A DNA stretch of 64,000 nucleotides from contig DBIA01000027.1 of the NCBI GenBank assembly GCA_002296525.1, positions 130,744 through 194,743 of the forward strand, in the 5' to 3' direction. The translations under genes were made by a program, and so were the position numbers. Each line of letters begins with the position of its first letter. Within the stretch, counting starts at the first letter, position 1. Positions 42,477-50,739 of this stretch are shown piece by piece. The notes below the pieces were generated by a model that had not been told where the DNA came from, searched no databases, and saw only the letters and a program-made list of their open reading frames with translations. Origin of the DNA: Candidatus Neomicrothrix sp. UBA814 (lineage in GTDB: Bacteria > Actinomycetota > Acidimicrobiia > Acidimicrobiales > Poriferisodalaceae).

Positions 42477-43265
42477 ATGGACAACCTGAGCGACAAAGCC
42501 CAGCAAAACATGAGCCAGCTAGTTGTGTTCTTCGCGACAGGAGTCGCGGTGCTATCTGCCGCACTTTTCTTCTTGGTATCCATCATTTCTGGTTCGACAT
42601 TGCTTGGACTGATAGTTGCAGCGCTAACGCTGTCATGGATCGCATACCTCGCGATCACGTCTGAAAAGCGCGCGTTGCGAAGCCTCGAAAATCAACAAAT
42701 GCATAGCGGCCAGTACCCGCGTCTTGTCAACTTGGTTGAGGCCATTTGCCTAACAACAGGGATACCAGTCCCCGAAATCCGGGTACTTTCAACTGAAGCT
42801 CGAAATATGGCGGCGGTTGGATGTTCAAGCGCAAAGTCAACTCTTGTAGTTACGACAGGCCTGCTGGATTCAGCGACTCGAATAGAACTCGAGGCGATTG
42901 TTGCGAACCGCATTTCTCAGATAGCTACTGGCCAAACTGCTCTAGCGACTGCAGCGTTATCGACGTTTGGGTTGCAAATTCGAATAGGCGCACTACGGGT
43001 GCGACCGTTCGCTCTACTACCGGTGAGCGTTAAGCAGAGATTCGGGTTAGAGCTCGACCCAAGCGATGACTTCCTTAACGACAGCGCCGGAGTAGCGCTG
43101 ACTCGTTACCCGCCAGGCATGGTGGAAGCACTTGCCATGATGGAGAACCGAAACGAGTTATTAACGGCTAGCAGCATTACTGATTCTCTATGGGTGCTTT
43201 CGACCAACGCGAACACTGATCGACCCACAGTCGAAGCGCGTATGACGGCCCTTCGCGAGTTGTAA
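42477..43265 (+). CDS. M48/HtpX-like membrane protein with destroyed zinc motif
   Basis: A 262-residue protein with the HtpX layout: two N-terminal helices (about 14-38 and 40-60), a GIPVPEIRVLSTEARNMAAVGCSS region and LEAIVANRISQIATGQ, where active peptidases have the HExxH zinc motif in an LEAVLAHELSHI context. Here the three key residues are N144, R145 and Q148. The distal end NTDRPTVEARMTALREL resembles the HPPTEERIAALREM tail. It should therefore be catalytically dead, perhaps a membrane scaffold or decoy. The C-terminal half is shorter than in HtpX. It is followed by a DUF3048 protein 7 bp later. Confidence 0.8.
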   Translation: MDNLSDKAQQNMSQLVVFFATGVAVLSAALFFLVSIISGSTLLGLIVAALTLSWIAYLAITSEKRALRSLENQQMHSGQYPRLVNLVEAICLTTGIPVPEIRVLSTEARNMAAVGCSSAKSTLVVTTGLLDSATRIELEAIVANRISQIATGQTALATAALSTFGLQIRIGALRVRPFALLPVSVKQRFGLELDPSDDFLNDSAGVALTRYPPGMVEALAMMENRNELLTASSITDSLWVLSTNANTDRPTVEARMTALREL

Positions 43266-43272
43266 TTTAGTT

Positions 43273-44439
43273 ATGAAGCAAGCGACTCTCGTTGTAGGAG
43301 TAGCCGGACTTATCTGTATCGCTTGCGCCGCTGACCTCAGAGATGCACACGACACGGTAAACGCGGAGACGCCCCCGACGAAATTGGCGGCCGAAGCTAC
43401 GACCACCATTCAGCCTGATCAATCAAACGACGAATCAGGTAAAACGCCCGAGCCGTCAACGAGCGGCACCACGTCAACTACAACACCTCAACAAAAGCCA
43501 GTGTCAGACCAAGAAAGAGAATTCTTGGCACCATTTCGTGGCACTCCCATCGACTCCACAGAACTCTATTCACCGCCTCTTGCTTTAAAGATTGACAATG
43601 CGCCAACGGCGTTGCCGCAGCAGGGACTTCAAGATGCCGACATTGTCTTCGAAGAACTAGTGGAGGGTGGACTTACCAGGTTTCTGGCGATTTTTCACTC
43701 CCAAATCCCCACGTCGGTTGGCCCTATCCGATCTGGAAGGTCAACCGATATCCCGCTTCTGATGCCATTTGACGGAGCTCTTTTTGGTTGGAGCGGATCC
43801 AACTGGGCTTTCAGGAAACTCCTCGACACTGTTGCCATCACCGATGTTGGCTTGTATAGAAACCCGTCTCATTATTGGCGTCAAACGGAACGAATATCCC
43901 CGAGCAATTTGTGGGTTCGCGCCTCGCAACTTTTCAACAAAGAAGCGCATGACCCGCACAGCTCCGAGCCGTTGTGGCCATACGAACTGCCCGAAGAAAC
44001 GACAAGCGCTCCAAGTCGTGAAATCAAAGGAGTCAAAGTCGACTGGGGCTCAACAAAGGTCGAACACCTTTGGGACGCCGCACGAAGCGGATGGGCGCGA
44101 TCCCAGAACGATGACCCGCATGTTGTTCTAGACCTCAAAGGTGAACAACACGAGCTCGCCCCTGAAAATCTCATTATTCAATTCACGAAGTACGTCTTGA
44201 CCAATGAAGAAGATGTCAACGGAGCCCGGATACCGCTGGGGTTGGTGTCCGAAGGTTCGGGCACCGCGTTGATACTGAAAGATGGTGGCCTCATTGAAGG
44301 TCGATGGATCAAAGCAAACGTCACGGTCCACACGGATTTCTTCGATAATCAAGGTCGCCTTATAGCGATGTCGCCAGGCAGTACGTGGGTGTTATTGGCT
44401 CCCCGTGACTCGGTCGAGATACTCGAAATCGATGACTAA
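43273..44439 (+). CDS. DUF3048 (YerB-like) exported protein
   Basis: A 388-residue protein with a hydrophobic N-terminal segment (6-18) ending in a cysteine (C18) and a low-complexity Thr/Ser/Pro linker (about 35-75), suggesting export and possible lipid anchoring, though the lipobox is atypical. The DUF3048 body includes PLALKIDNAPTALPQQGL, IVFEELVEGGLTRFLAIFHSQ and GPIRSGRSTD, which are family-defining. Members occur in many envelope contexts without a known reaction. It starts 7 bp after the M48-like gene, so both are probably one operon. It is followed by pdxS. Confidence 0.85.
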   Translation: MKQATLVVGVAGLICIACAADLRDAHDTVNAETPPTKLAAEATTTIQPDQSNDESGKTPEPSTSGTTSTTTPQQKPVSDQEREFLAPFRGTPIDSTELYSPPLALKIDNAPTALPQQGLQDADIVFEELVEGGLTRFLAIFHSQIPTSVGPIRSGRSTDIPLLMPFDGALFGWSGSNWAFRKLLDTVAITDVGLYRNPSHYWRQTERISPSNLWVRASQLFNKEAHDPHSSEPLWPYELPEETTSAPSREIKGVKVDWGSTKVEHLWDAARSGWARSQNDDPHVVLDLKGEQHELAPENLIIQFTKYVLTNEEDVNGARIPLGLVSEGSGTALILKDGGLIEGRWIKANVTVHTDFFDNQGRLIAMSPGSTWVLLAPRDSVEILEIDD

Positions 44440-44471
44440 CAGAAGCTGACTCGTTCTTTGCTTCGTGCGCT

Positions 44472-44477
44472 TAGACT
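44472..44477 (+). promoter_or_regulatory. -10 hexamer, leaderless type
   Basis: TAGACT six bases before the ATG at 44484 of pdxS. Confidence 0.55.
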
Positions 44478-44483
44478 GAAGGC

Positions 44484-45386
44484 ATGGCTGAAAGCACAAG
44501 TAACTCAAACTCGCAGGTAGGCACGGTGCGTGTGAAGCGCGGTTTGGCCGACATGCTGAGAGGCGGTGTCATCATGGACGTCGTCACACCGGCGGAAGCC
44601 AAGATTGCTGAGGACGCAGGCGCAGTGGCGGTAATGGCCCTTGAGCGAGTACCTGCTGACATTCGACGCGATGGCGGCGTCGCCCGCATGAGTGACCCAG
44701 TGATGATCGAGGGTATACAAGAGGCCGTCACGATTCCGGTGATGGCAAAAGCAAGAATCGGTCACTTTGCCGAAGCTCAAATCCTGGAATCACTTGGTGT
44801 CGACTACGTTGACGAATCCGAAGTGCTGACTCCAGCAGATGAATCTCACCACATAGACAAATGGTCATTCACGGTCCCTTTCGTATGTGGTGCCACAAAC
44901 CTTGGAGAAGCGCTTCGTCGAATATCAGAAGGCGCGTGCATGATTCGGTCAAAAGGCGAAGCAGGCACAGGCAACATTGTCGAAGCAGTGCGTCACCTCC
45001 GATCGATTCTTGGCGATATCCGTAAGATCACTCAAGCTGATCAAGCTGAGTTATTTGACTGGGCGAAGCAGCTTCAAGCGCCGCTGGGACTAGTGCAAGA
45101 GATAGCCGAAACAGGTTCGCTTCCAGTCCCCATGTTCTGCGCCGGTGGCATAGCAACACCCGCTGATGCTTCTCTGGTCATGCAGTTGGGCGCTGAAGCT
45201 GTCTTCGTCGGCTCAGGAATTTTCAAGAGCGAGGACCCTGCTCCCCGGGCCAAAGCCATAGTAGAAGCCGTAACCCATTACCAAGACCCAGCGATGGTCG
45301 CCAAAGTAAGTCGTGGTTTGGGTGATGCAATGCCCGGCCTCGAAATCGGTGAACTCGAAACCAAGCTCGCCGAACGCGGCTGGTAG
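44484..45386 (+). CDS. pdxS: Pyridoxal 5'-phosphate synthase lyase subunit
   Basis: A 300-residue TIM-barrel PdxS. D32 and K89 (PVMAKARIG) are the counterparts of the substrate-binding aspartate and the ribose-imine lysine of Bacillus PdxS, with the usual RSKGEAGTG block (about 150-158). It forms the ring of pyridoxal 5'-phosphate from ribose 5-phosphate, glyceraldehyde 3-phosphate and ammonia from PdxT. It is complete. A TAGACT box six bases upstream supports this start. pdxT follows 9 bp downstream. It fits the usual actinobacterial order before yebC-ruvCAB. Confidence 0.96.
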   Translation: MAESTSNSNSQVGTVRVKRGLADMLRGGVIMDVVTPAEAKIAEDAGAVAVMALERVPADIRRDGGVARMSDPVMIEGIQEAVTIPVMAKARIGHFAEAQILESLGVDYVDESEVLTPADESHHIDKWSFTVPFVCGATNLGEALRRISEGACMIRSKGEAGTGNIVEAVRHLRSILGDIRKITQADQAELFDWAKQLQAPLGLVQEIAETGSLPVPMFCAGGIATPADASLVMQLGAEAVFVGSGIFKSEDPAPRAKAIVEAVTHYQDPAMVAKVSRGLGDAMPGLEIGELETKLAERGW

Positions 45387-45395
45387 ACGCCTGAT

Positions 45396-45986
45396 TTGTC
45401 AAGGACAGTCGGAGTTCTAGCTTTACAAGGCGCTTCAAGAGAGCATTCGACCGCGCTTGAAAAGTTAGGAGCTACCGTTCTCCAAGTCAGAGTGCCAGAA
45501 GATCTGCGCGGAGTTGAGGCGTTAGTGATTCCCGGAGGGGAATCAACAACGATCTCCATGCTGTTGGAGTCCAGCGGAACCTTTGAACCTCTAGCGCGTC
45601 TCATCAAAGAAGGGTTGCCCGTTTTGGGGACGTGCGCAGGCATGATTCTTCTTGCCAAAGATGTCATAGACGGGCGGCCAGACCAGAAGAGTTTTGCGCA
45701 AATCGATATAGCTGTTCGCCGAAACGGATTTGGTCGACAAATTGCGAGTTTCGAATCGGATCTGAATATCAGCGGTTTTACCTCGCCTTTTCGCGGAGTT
45801 TTTATTCGTGCGCCCTTAGTCCAAAGCTGCGACCCGTCTGTAGAAACGCTTGCCACCATCGAACTCGACGGAGGTGTGCAATCAACAGTGCTTTGCCGCC
45901 AAGGAAATGTCACGGTAAGCAGCTTTCACCCGGAACTAACAGAAGATCTGCGCATACACCAGATGTTTCTCGAAAACCTGGATTAA
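45396..45986 (+). CDS. pdxT: Pyridoxal 5'-phosphate synthase glutaminase subunit
   Basis: A 196-residue class I glutaminase. The nucleophile is C80 in GTCAGM, the other triad residues are H178 and E180 in SSFHPELT, and the PGGESTT block is present (47-53). It supplies ammonia to PdxS by splitting glutamine. It starts with TTG at 45396, an unusual start but the only one fitting the conserved TVGVLALQGA N terminus. It lies 9 bp after pdxS. Confidence 0.95.
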   Translation: MSRTVGVLALQGASREHSTALEKLGATVLQVRVPEDLRGVEALVIPGGESTTISMLLESSGTFEPLARLIKEGLPVLGTCAGMILLAKDVIDGRPDQKSFAQIDIAVRRNGFGRQIASFESDLNISGFTSPFRGVFIRAPLVQSCDPSVETLATIELDGGVQSTVLCRQGNVTVSSFHPELTEDLRIHQMFLENLD

Positions 45987-46051
45987 GGGTTTGGGTAATT
46001 GCTCGAAGTTCAGGGTTCGCTTACGCCAGGGACGATGGCACAATATTCATC

Positions 46052-46056
46052 GGAGG
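46052..46056 (+). promoter_or_regulatory. Ribosome binding site deciding the yebC start
   Basis: GGAGG seven bases before the GTG at 46064. It excludes the long upstream extension of the frame. Confidence 0.6.
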
Positions 46057-46063
46057 TATCGAA

Positions 46064-46810
46064 GTGTCGGGCCATTCCAAATGGGCAACCATCAAGCACA
46101 AAAAAGGCGCCGCTGACAAGGCGCGTGGAAAACTTTTCGCGAAGCTAATTCGCCAAGTGGAGGTAGCCGCCCGTGAGGGCGGGGGCGACTTGGATTCCAA
46201 CGCGAACCTAAGGACTATGTACCAGAAGGCACGCGATAACTCCGTACCACTAGACACAATAGAACGTGCCATCAAGCGAGGAACGGGCGAGCTTGAAGGA
46301 GTTAACTACGAGCAAGTCAACTACGAGGGCTACGCCCCTCATGGCGTAGCAATGTTCGTTGATGTACTGACCGACAACAGGAATCGAACCGGTGCAGAAA
46401 TACGCAGTGTCTTCAGTCGAGCCGGGGGCTCTCTTGCTGAACCGGGAGCGGTTGCTTGGCAGTTCGAGCGGAAGGGAGTAGTCACGGCGCCTGGAACTGT
46501 TGACGAGGACCTAATCATGATGACCGCGCTCGAAGCCGGAGCAGAAGACGTGGTTGCGGAGGGTGATAGTTGGAGAATCACAACAGAGCCTTCTGACACA
46601 GCGTCGGTTAGAGAAGCGCTTGAAGCATCAGGGATCGAAGTTTCATCAACGGACCTGACGTATCTGCCGCAAAACGTTGTCGAGCTCGCCTCAAGCGGAG
46701 AAGCAGCGCAAGTTATGGCGGTTATGGATGCGTTGGATGACCACGACGATGTGCAGGGCGTGTATGCGAACTTTGATATCTCTGATGAAATCCTCGCCGA
46801 ACTGACCTGA
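46064..46810 (+). CDS. YebC/PmpR-family regulator or ribosome-associated factor
   Basis: A 248-residue YebC protein: the N-terminal MSGHSKWATIKHKKGAADKARGKLF (1-25), GGDLDSNANLRTMYQKARDNSVP and the later GGSLAEPGAVAWQFERKG are family-defining. YebC proteins were called DNA-binding transcription regulators; more recent work links them to easing ribosome stalling on proline-rich stretches. The frame opens at 45632 in the shadow of pdxT, but the GTG at 46064 with a strong Shine-Dalgarno is the real start. It sits just before ruvCAB, the usual position. Confidence 0.94.
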   Translation: MSGHSKWATIKHKKGAADKARGKLFAKLIRQVEVAAREGGGDLDSNANLRTMYQKARDNSVPLDTIERAIKRGTGELEGVNYEQVNYEGYAPHGVAMFVDVLTDNRNRTGAEIRSVFSRAGGSLAEPGAVAWQFERKGVVTAPGTVDEDLIMMTALEAGAEDVVAEGDSWRITTEPSDTASVREALEASGIEVSSTDLTYLPQNVVELASSGEAAQVMAVMDALDDHDDVQGVYANFDISDEILAELT

Positions 46811-46839
46811 AGCTGATCGGCAGTAATGGACTAGTCATG

Positions 46840-46845
46840 TACAAT
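46840..46845 (+). promoter_or_regulatory. -10 hexamer of ruvCAB, leaderless type
   Basis: TACAAT seven bases before the GTG start of ruvC (46853). The predicted transcription start coincides with the start codon and lies inside the LexA box. Confidence 0.55.
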
Positions 46846-46859
46846 CGAACTTGTGTTCG
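46846..46859. promoter_or_regulatory. LexA (SOS) box overlapping the ruvC start codon
   Basis: A perfect palindrome CGAAC-N4-GTTCG with TTGT in the centre, matching the Gram-positive/actinobacterial LexA-box consensus. It covers the ruvC GTG (46853) and the base next to the -10 hexamer, so a bound repressor would block initiation of a leaderless transcript. Confidence 0.85.
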
Positions 46860-47356
46860 TTTTGGGGATCGATCCCGGACTCTCTCGTTGCGGATATGGA
46901 GTCCTTGAGCAATCGGGAAGAAAAGCTGAAGCTGTGGCAATTGGTGTTATCAGGACACCTGCCAAAGCGCCTTTGCCGCAACGCCTGGCGTCCATTCACC
47001 AGGAGCTCAGCGGTCTAGTCGAAGAACACCGACCCGACGTAGTTGCTATAGAACGAGTCTTCTTTCAGATGAACGCCCGGACGGCGATGGGTGTAGCGCA
47101 AGTAAGTGGACTAGCTATGGCTATCGGCAACATAGCCGGCGCCGAAGTTTTTGAGTACACACCAAACCAGGTCAAAGAAGCAGTTGCAGGCTGGGGAAGC
47201 GCCAACAAAGAACAGATGCAACGAATGGTCCAATCGCTTTTGGCTCTACCTGAAAGGCCTTCACCGCCTGATGCGGCTGATGCGGCCGCAGTGGCGCTTT
47301 GTCATCTAGCGCATGCCTCAAGCAGGAGACTCACCGAAGCAGCGAACCCATCATGA
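46853..47356 (+). CDS. ruvC: Holliday junction resolvase RuvC
   Basis: A 167-residue RNase H-fold endonuclease that cleaves Holliday junctions. The acidic catalytic residues are D7 (GIDPG), E67 (IERVFF), and D140/D143 in PDAADAAA. The FQMNARTAMGVAQVSGL block is conserved. The GTG start overlaps the LexA box and has a -10 at 46840, indicating a leaderless SOS-controlled transcript. It overlaps ruvA by 4 bp (ATGA). Confidence 0.96.
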   Translation: MFVLGIDPGLSRCGYGVLEQSGRKAEAVAIGVIRTPAKAPLPQRLASIHQELSGLVEEHRPDVVAIERVFFQMNARTAMGVAQVSGLAMAIGNIAGAEVFEYTPNQVKEAVAGWGSANKEQMQRMVQSLLALPERPSPPDAADAAAVALCHLAHASSRRLTEAANPS

Positions 47357-47943
47357 TCGGGTCGCTGCGTGGTGTGCTGATCGATAAGGACGCTGAAGGA
47401 GAGATCGTTATCGACGTGTCAGGAGTCGGATACAGGGTGACCGTCAATCCTCGCACCCTCGCTGACCTTCCTGACATCGGAATTGATGCGTTTGTGCACA
47501 TTCATCACCACATACGAGAAGACGACCAAACTTTGTACGGCTTTGGCACATTGGCGGAACGAAAATGTTTTGAGTCGGTCATAGGAGCTCACGGGGTGGG
47601 GCCAGCCTTAGGAATGGCAGTCCTGGCGACGTTGCCCCCAGAAGAACTGAAACATGCTGTTGCGACTGAAGATGTTGATGCGCTGTGTCTTGTGCCTGGG
47701 GTTGGTAAGAAAACCGCTCAACGAATGGTGTTGGAACTCAAAAATCGTCTCGACATGCCAACACAAGTCGAACACGAAGGTGCAAACAGTGAACCATTAA
47801 ATTCAACGGCCATCACCGATGTGCGTGAAGCACTTCGCCAGATGGGCTTCGGTACTGAAGAAGTGCGGCTTGCTGTCGAAGGTCTCGAAGGTACAGATAC
47901 GTCTGCAATGCTTCGCGAAGCGCTTCAACGGATGGCGAACTAA
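47353..47943 (+). CDS. ruvA: Holliday junction branch migration protein RuvA
   Basis: A 196-residue RuvA: N-terminal OB fold ([17 protein letters not shown]...), helix-hairpin-helix DNA-binding segments with [12 protein letters not shown] and [17 protein letters not shown] (about 100-130), and a C-terminal RuvB-interacting three-helix domain (about 150-196). It binds junctions and directs RuvB. The ATG overlaps the ruvC stop as ATGA. Its TAA stop overlaps the ruvB ATG (TAATG). Confidence 0.96.
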   Translation: MIGSLRGVLIDKDAEGEIVIDVSGVGYRVTVNPRTLADLPDIGIDAFVHIHHHIREDDQTLYGFGTLAERKCFESVIGAHGVGPALGMAVLATLPPEELKHAVATEDVDALCLVPGVGKKTAQRMVLELKNRLDMPTQVEHEGANSEPLNSTAITDVREALRQMGFGTEEVRLAVEGLEGTDTSAMLREALQRMAN

Positions 47944-49022
47944 TGGCTGAGAATGAATGGGGTCGAGAAGAAGGCTTCCGTAGGGAAAGCTCCGAAGGTC
48001 GTGACGAAGTATTGAGAGCCGAAGTTGTAGTCGACGACAAAGATGAAGCTGGATTACGTCCTCGCCGCTTGGAAGAGTTTGTAGGCCAGGTTGAACTTAA
48101 AGAGCATCTTGGGGTCGTGCTGGACGCAGCGCGCGGTCGAGAGCAACCTCCTGATCATCTGTTGTTTGCGGGGCCACCTGGCTTAGGAAAAACAACTCTC
48201 GCAGGGATCGTTGCTGCCGAGCTCGATGTAGCTATGCACATTACCTCGGGGCCGGCTATTGAACGAGCAGGAGACCTAGCAGCGATTCTGACAAATCTTG
48301 GAGATCGCGATGTTCTCTTCATCGACGAAATTCATCGATTACCCAAACAAGTTGAGGAAGTTTTGTACCCAGCGATGGAAGATTTTCAGCTGGACGTAGT
48401 CCTCGGAAAAGGGCCTGCTGCGCGCTCAATTCGTTTTGACCTACCTCCGTTCACTCTGGTGGGAGCGACCACTCGAACCGGATTGATCGCTGGCCCGTTA
48501 AGGGACCGATTCGGGCTTGTTGAACGGCTGGACTATTACAACCCAGAAGAGCTCAAATTGATCGTCGAAAGAGCCGCCGGGATCCTGTCCGTCACTATCG
48601 ATTCGCCAGGAGCTGCCGAAATAGCAAATAGAAGTCGGGGCACCCCTCGCATAGCTAACCGGCTACTTCGCAGAGTGCGAGATTTCGCCGAAGTTCGAGC
48701 AGATGGGGTTGTGGATTTATCCGTAGCACAAAACGGATTGGCTCTTTTCGGTGTCGACGAACTCGGACTCGACAAAGTTGATCGTTCAATTTTGGAGTCG
48801 ATTGCGGTGACGCACAGAGGAGGACCAGTCGGTCTATCGACGTTGTCAATTAGCGTCGGAGAGCAACCTGAAACGCTAGAAGACGTCTACGAACCCTTTT
48901 TGATTCAACAAGGCCTCATCCAACGCACACCTCGAGGGCGCGTAGTAACCGCAGCCACTTTTGAGCACCTCGGAGTAGCTGCGCCTGAACAACCCCCCGA
49001 AGACCCATCACTATTCGAGTAG
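47943..49022 (+). CDS. ruvB: Holliday junction branch migration helicase RuvB
   Basis: A 359-residue AAA+ motor. Walker A is GPPGLGKTT (77-85), Walker B is LFIDEIHRL (about 121-129), sensor 1 is in LVGATTRTG, the arginine finger in the same block, and the C-terminal winged helix holds [10 protein letters not shown]. It drives branch migration on RuvA-bound junctions. It has an extra acidic N-terminal stretch (about 1-35) longer than in E. coli. The ATG overlaps the ruvA stop (TAATG). Confidence 0.97.
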   Translation: MAENEWGREEGFRRESSEGRDEVLRAEVVVDDKDEAGLRPRRLEEFVGQVELKEHLGVVLDAARGREQPPDHLLFAGPPGLGKTTLAGIVAAELDVAMHITSGPAIERAGDLAAILTNLGDRDVLFIDEIHRLPKQVEEVLYPAMEDFQLDVVLGKGPAARSIRFDLPPFTLVGATTRTGLIAGPLRDRFGLVERLDYYNPEELKLIVERAAGILSVTIDSPGAAEIANRSRGTPRIANRLLRRVRDFAEVRADGVVDLSVAQNGLALFGVDELGLDKVDRSILESIAVTHRGGPVGLSTLSISVGEQPETLEDVYEPFLIQQGLIQRTPRGRVVTAATFEHLGVAAPEQPPEDPSLFE

Positions 49023-49029
49023 ATAAACC

Positions 49030-49653
49030 TTGACTTCGGATCGAATCTGGTACGCGGCTTACGGCTCAAACATTTTGAAAGCGCGATTCCTGTGTTACTT
49101 GCAGGGAGGTCGGTACTTACCACACCACAACGAACACACCGGTGCTCGCGACAGTCAACAACCGGGACATTTCGCCCCGTTAGTGCATGGCCCGTGGAGC
49201 CTGTCGTTTGGACTTTCGTCGGACAGGTGGGGAGGAGGCGTAGCCTTTCTGGAACCTCGCCGGAGCGAAGGTGCCTGTGTCCGCTGTTGGGACATCACCC
49301 AAGAGCAATTTATGGACGTAGCAGCACAAGAAAACGGTCTTGAACCCGGCGACATCACAATCGATATCGGAGAGGTTGTTCGTCGGGGAGAGATAAGCAT
49401 CGGTAATAGCTGGTATTCCAGGGTTGTTTGTCTAGGGCAATACCGAGAACGGCCTTTACTTACCTTCACGAGTGAGAAGACCCCTGAACCAACACCGCCC
49501 GGCGAGCCTTACCTGTCAGTCATCTTGAATGGACTTATAGAGAGTTCCCCCCAGCAAGAAAGCGCACATGTAGATCGCCTACTGAGAGCACGTGGAGTGG
49601 CGCCAACATGGACTCGCGAGGCAATAGCTCAGCTAGCGAAACGAGAAACCTAG
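49030..49653 (+). CDS. Gamma-glutamylcyclotransferase-like protein
   Basis: A 207-residue protein beginning with the WYAAYGSNI motif at about 7-15, the nucleotide-sugar-free loop typical of the AIG2/gamma-glutamylcyclotransferase fold, followed by RFLCYLQGG and later LEPRRSEGACVRCWDITQEQFMDVAAQE. These proteins form 5-oxoproline or lactam products from gamma-glutamyl substrates; the catalytic glutamate is not certain here. It uses a TTG start. It sits between ruvB and queA, where no gene is expected in the canonical order, and shares their strand with a 7-bp gap. Confidence 0.72.
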   Translation: MTSDRIWYAAYGSNILKARFLCYLQGGRYLPHHNEHTGARDSQQPGHFAPLVHGPWSLSFGLSSDRWGGGVAFLEPRRSEGACVRCWDITQEQFMDVAAQENGLEPGDITIDIGEVVRRGEISIGNSWYSRVVCLGQYRERPLLTFTSEKTPEPTPPGEPYLSVILNGLIESSPQQESAHVDRLLRARGVAPTWTREAIAQLAKRET

Positions 49654-49666
49654 AATTGTTTTCGGA

Positions 49667-50713
49667 ATGAATGCTCAAAGTTCATCACAAGGCATGCAGG
49701 AATTTGAATACGAGTTGCCTGACAAAGCGATCGCCCAGATGCCTGCGATGCCTCGCGACAGCGCCAAGCTCCTAGTCGATCAAGGACCAGATGAAGCGCC
49801 TCGGCACCTCACCGTTGCAAACCTCCCCGAACAGTTACGGGCAGGTGACTTACTAGTTGTAAATGAAACGAGCGTGATTCCAGCACGGCTGCCGCTACGA
49901 AAACCCACAGGGGGAGCCGTCGAGGTCTTTCTCGTAGAACCTGCAGGGGCAGGCTGGACCGCTCTCATCCGCCCGGCGCGTCGCGTGAAAAGCGGAACCC
50001 AATTGAGGAGTGACAGGGACGGTGCCTTAGAAGTCCTAGTTGGCGACGAGTTGGGTGAAGATGGGCGAAGGACTGTTCAGGTTTTCCACGATGGCCAACC
50101 GATCCTTAAACCAACCGATTGTTACCGGCTGTCTCTGGCGGGGGAGTCACCTCTTCCCCCGTACATCACATCCAGAGGGCATTCCCCAGACAGGTACCAG
50201 ACCGTCTATGCGCGAACGCCGGGATCAGTAGCGGCACCGACTGCAGGGCTTCACCTCACCAAGGAACTACTCGAAAAAATCGAATCGATTGGCGTGAGCA
50301 TCGCAAAAGTAGATTTGGTTGTGGGACTAGACACATTCCGACCGGTGACCGTCGAAAATCCAGCCGATCACGTTATGCACAGTGAGCGTTACAGCGTCAG
50401 CAATGAGACATGGGAAGCTTGCCAAACGGCGGAACGAGTAGTGGCGGTAGGCACAACTACAGTCCGCGCACTCGAATCAGCTGCCAGGGGCCCTCTGACA
50501 GGGCGCACCGAATTGTTTCTTCGTCGTGGATCCGACTTCAAGATTGTGGATTCAATGATGACAAATTTTCATATGCCGAAATCAACGCTCCTGATGATGA
50601 TCGATGCCTTCATCGGAGCTCGATGGAAACTTCTCTACCAAGAAGCTTTAGAAAACCAATATCGGTTCCTTTCATTTGGTGATGCCATGCTGCTGAATCG
50701 AATGTCTAACTAG
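49667..50713 (+). CDS. queA: S-adenosylmethionine:tRNA ribosyltransferase-isomerase
   Basis: A 348-residue QueA. It transfers the ribosyl part of SAM to 7-aminomethyl-7-deazaguanine at tRNA position 34 to make epoxyqueuosine. Family blocks are FEYELPDKAIAQMPA (about 12-26), LVVNETSVIPARL, AAPTAGLHLT, VGLDTFRPV and the C-terminal MTNFHMPKSTLLMM. It is complete. A TAGAAT at 49651-49656 lies ten bases before the ATG, close to leaderless. It is followed by tgt, its pathway partner. Confidence 0.95.
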   Translation: MNAQSSSQGMQEFEYELPDKAIAQMPAMPRDSAKLLVDQGPDEAPRHLTVANLPEQLRAGDLLVVNETSVIPARLPLRKPTGGAVEVFLVEPAGAGWTALIRPARRVKSGTQLRSDRDGALEVLVGDELGEDGRRTVQVFHDGQPILKPTDCYRLSLAGESPLPPYITSRGHSPDRYQTVYARTPGSVAAPTAGLHLTKELLEKIESIGVSIAKVDLVVGLDTFRPVTVENPADHVMHSERYSVSNETWEACQTAERVVAVGTTTVRALESAARGPLTGRTELFLRRGSDFKIVDSMMTNFHMPKSTLLMMIDAFIGARWKLLYQEALENQYRFLSFGDAMLLNRMSN

Positions 50714-50739
50714 CTGACTGTCTGTCATGCTGTAGCACT

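Noticed and set aside
45632..46063. YebC frame extended back into pdxT
   Set aside because: The stretch is a shadow of pdxT. A strong GGAGG site and the conserved MSGHSKW start place the gene start at 46064.
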